A stretch of DNA of 64,000 nt. It comes from Rhizorhabdus phycosphaerae. Lineage in GTDB: Bacteria > Pseudomonadota > Alphaproteobacteria > Sphingomonadales > Sphingomonadaceae. Location of the stretch: the NCBI RefSeq assembly GCF_011044255.1, contig NZ_CP049107.1, positions 2,629,501 through 2,693,500 of the forward strand, in the 5' to 3' direction. A model generated the notes under the pieces. The model made no database searches, was not told the DNA's origin, and was given only the letters and a program-made list of their open reading frames with translations. Of this stretch, positions 62,616 to 64,000 are shown one piece after another (within the stretch, counting starts at the first letter, position 1; every line of letters starts with the position of its first letter). A program made the translations under genes and the position numbers.

Positions 62616-64000
62616 ATGGAGAAGGAAATCCGTCCCGGTGCGCTCAACCCCCTCGTCGCCGTGGAGTATCGGGGCGCCGTCGGCGGCTGGGGTTCGGTAC
62701 GGGGCATGATCGGGACGCTGAAGACGTCCGGTGCCGGGCTGGCGGCGCTCGACACGCTCGCCGGGCTCAACAAACCGGGGGGGACGATGTGCACCTCCTG
62801 CGCCTGGACCAAGGTGCCCAATCCCGGGCTCGTGGAATTTTGCGAGAATGGTGCGAAAGCCACCCTCTGGGACCTCACCACCGATCGCTGCACCCCCGCC
62901 TTCTTCGCGGCTCATCCGGTCGCGGAGCTGGCGCGCTGGTCGGACTATGATCTCGAGCGGGTGGGCCGGCTCACCCATCCGATGCGCTATGATGCGGCCA
63001 CCGACCGCTATGTCGAGACCGATTGGGACGAGGCCTTTTCCGCGATCGGGGCCGAGCTGCGGCGGCTGGAGCCCCGGTCCGCGACCTTTTACGCGTCGGG
63101 AAAGGCTGCGCTCGAAGCCTCCTACCTCTACGCATTGTTTGCCCGTCTCTATGGGCACAATAATCTGCCCGACAGCTCGAACATGTGCCACGAGACGACG
63201 TCGGTGGCGCTCAAGACGGTGCTGGGGACCCCGGTGGGCACCTGCACCTTCGACGACCTCGCCCATTGCGACGCGATCTTCTACGTGGGCCAGAACCCCG
63301 GCACCAATTCGCCGCGCATCCTGCATCCCCTGAAGGATGCGGTGGACCGCGGCTGTCGCATCGTCGCGTTCAATCCGCTCAAGGAAAAGGGCCTGATCGC
63401 CTTCGCCGATCCCCAGAGCCCGGTCGACATGGCGCTCGGCCGATCGACGCCGATCGCGAGTCATTATGTGCAGGTCCGCCCGGGCGGCGACATTGCCGCG
63501 TTGACCGGCGTCGCCAAGCATGTGCTCGCGCTCGACGCAGAGGATCGCGCGCGGGGCGGTCCCGGTGTGCTCGACCGGGCCTTTCTGGAAGAGCATTGCC
63601 ATGGTCTCGCCGACTGGCTCCGCTTCGTCGAACAGAGCGACTGGGCCGAGCTGGAAAGGCAGTCGGGGGTCGGTCGCGCCGAGCTGGAGACGGCCGGCGC
63701 GATCTATGCCGCGTCCGAGCGGGTTATCGGCATCTATGGCATGGGCCTTACCCAGCATGTCCATGGGTCGGATGCCATCGGCGCCCTCGTCAACCTGCTC
63801 CTGTTGCGTGGCAATATCGGCCGCAAGGGCGCAGGCTGTCAGCCGATCCGGGGGCATAGCAACGTCCAGGGGCAGCGCACGGTCGGAATTACCGAGAAGC
63901 CAGAACTGGCCCCCAACGACGCCTATCGGGAGCTGTTCGGGTTCGAAGCCCCGATGCAGAAGGGTCACAACACAGTCGAGTTTCTCGAAGCGCTGCTGGC
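62616..64000 (+). CDS. FdhF/YdeP-family molybdopterin oxidoreductase (3' end outside window)
   Basis: First 461 codons of a large molybdoenzyme-like protein. The start MEKEIRPGALNP is followed by MCTSCAWTK and VEFCENGAKA, then SNMCHETTS, a conserved Cys region of YdeP-type proteins, and a GYGMGL-like nucleotide-binding part (IYGMGLTQHVHGSDA, LLRGNIGRKGAGC). It matches the FdhF/YdeP (TIGR01701) family, whose physiological reaction is poorly defined. It is cut off by the right edge. No fdhD or formate-dehydrogenase partner is in view. Confidence 0.88.
   Translation, partial: MEKEIRPGALNPLVAVEYRGAVGGWGSVRGMIGTLKTSGAGLAALDTLAGLNKPGGTMCTSCAWTKVPNPGLVEFCENGAKATLWDLTTDRCTPAFFAAHPVAELARWSDYDLERVGRLTHPMRYDAATDRYVETDWDEAFSAIGAELRRLEPRSATFYASGKAALEASYLYALFARLYGHNNLPDSSNMCHETTSVALKTVLGTPVGTCTFDDLAHCDAIFYVGQNPGTNSPRILHPLKDAVDRGCRIVAFNPLKEKGLIAFADPQSPVDMALGRSTPIASHYVQVRPGGDIAALTGVAKHVLALDAEDRARGGPGVLDRAFLEEHCHGLADWLRFVEQSDWAELERQSGVGRAELETAGAIYAASERVIGIYGMGLTQHVHGSDAIGALVNLLLLRGNIGRKGAGCQPIRGHSNVQGQRTVGITEKPELAPNDAYRELFGFEAPMQKGHNTVEFLEALL

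Overview
This window comes from the chromosome of a GC-rich alphaproteobacterium, most likely a sphingomonad (Sphingomonas/Rhizorhabdus/Sphingobium group). The assignment is by recognition of family signatures: a PEPxxWA-CTERM exported protein, DUF1491, DUF3576, DUF6489 and MmcB-family proteins, HemJ in place of HemG/HemY, and the alphaproteobacterial origin neighbourhood. The sequence is densely coding, with about 69 genes. I saw no rRNA, tRNA, CRISPR array, insertion sequence or phage gene.

The central feature is a probable replication origin at about 10250-10570, between a pyruvate,phosphate dikinase regulator gene and hemE. Alphaproteobacterial origins such as Caulobacter Cori are known to lie beside hemE. 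The 321-bp gap holds several DnaA boxes, an AT-rich stretch and an unusually dense group of GANTC (CcrM) methylation sites, four of them in a 35-bp inverted repeat. Most genes to the left read leftward and hemE-hemJ-rho read rightward, so transcription diverges from the gap. About 14-16 kb to the right lie parB-parA-rsmG-mnmG-mnmE with three parS-like palindromes, so origin and partition locus are both present.

Layout. 1-4.6 kb: the 3' part of a class A penicillin-binding protein, a zinc peptidase-like protein, a Cys-cluster protein, an SCO copper chaperone, an ankyrin protein and MmcB. 4.6-10.2 kb: a leftward run of housekeeping genes (DUF1491, thioesterase, ptsN, hpf, dnaQ, coaE, aroE, maf, PPDK regulator). 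10.6-17.3 kb: haem genes, rho, then a cyclase, a phosphatase, a PLP-binding protein, a ThiE-like protein and a barrel-like protein. 17.5-22.05 kb: DUF3576-leuS-lptE-holA. 22.2-28 kb: the parAB/mnm block. 28-46 kb: mixed metabolism, transport and cell-surface genes (ogt, hydrolase, oxidoreductase, protease, PEP-CTERM protein, TerC, a teichoic-acid-type transferase, CorA/ZntB, siroheme synthase N-domain, galU, lysA, argH, TlpA, AI-2E family, LigB-type dioxygenase, TauE). 46-49.5 kb: PilZ, YggT, DUF167, folD, marC.

49.5-58.8 kb is a glycan-modification locus. A GtrA flippase, a GT2 polyprenyl-phosphate glycosyltransferase and a methyltransferase form an overlapping operon. Around it are three large polytopic proteins, two of them full-length paralogues with GT-C-like first-loop acidic motifs, and a UDP-galactopyranose-mutase-like flavoprotein. 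The gtrA leader carries two strong hairpins. This is the best candidate here for an undescribed system. The right end has a chemoreceptor, a LOV-type blue-light hybrid histidine kinase and a truncated YdeP/FdhF-like molybdoprotein gene.
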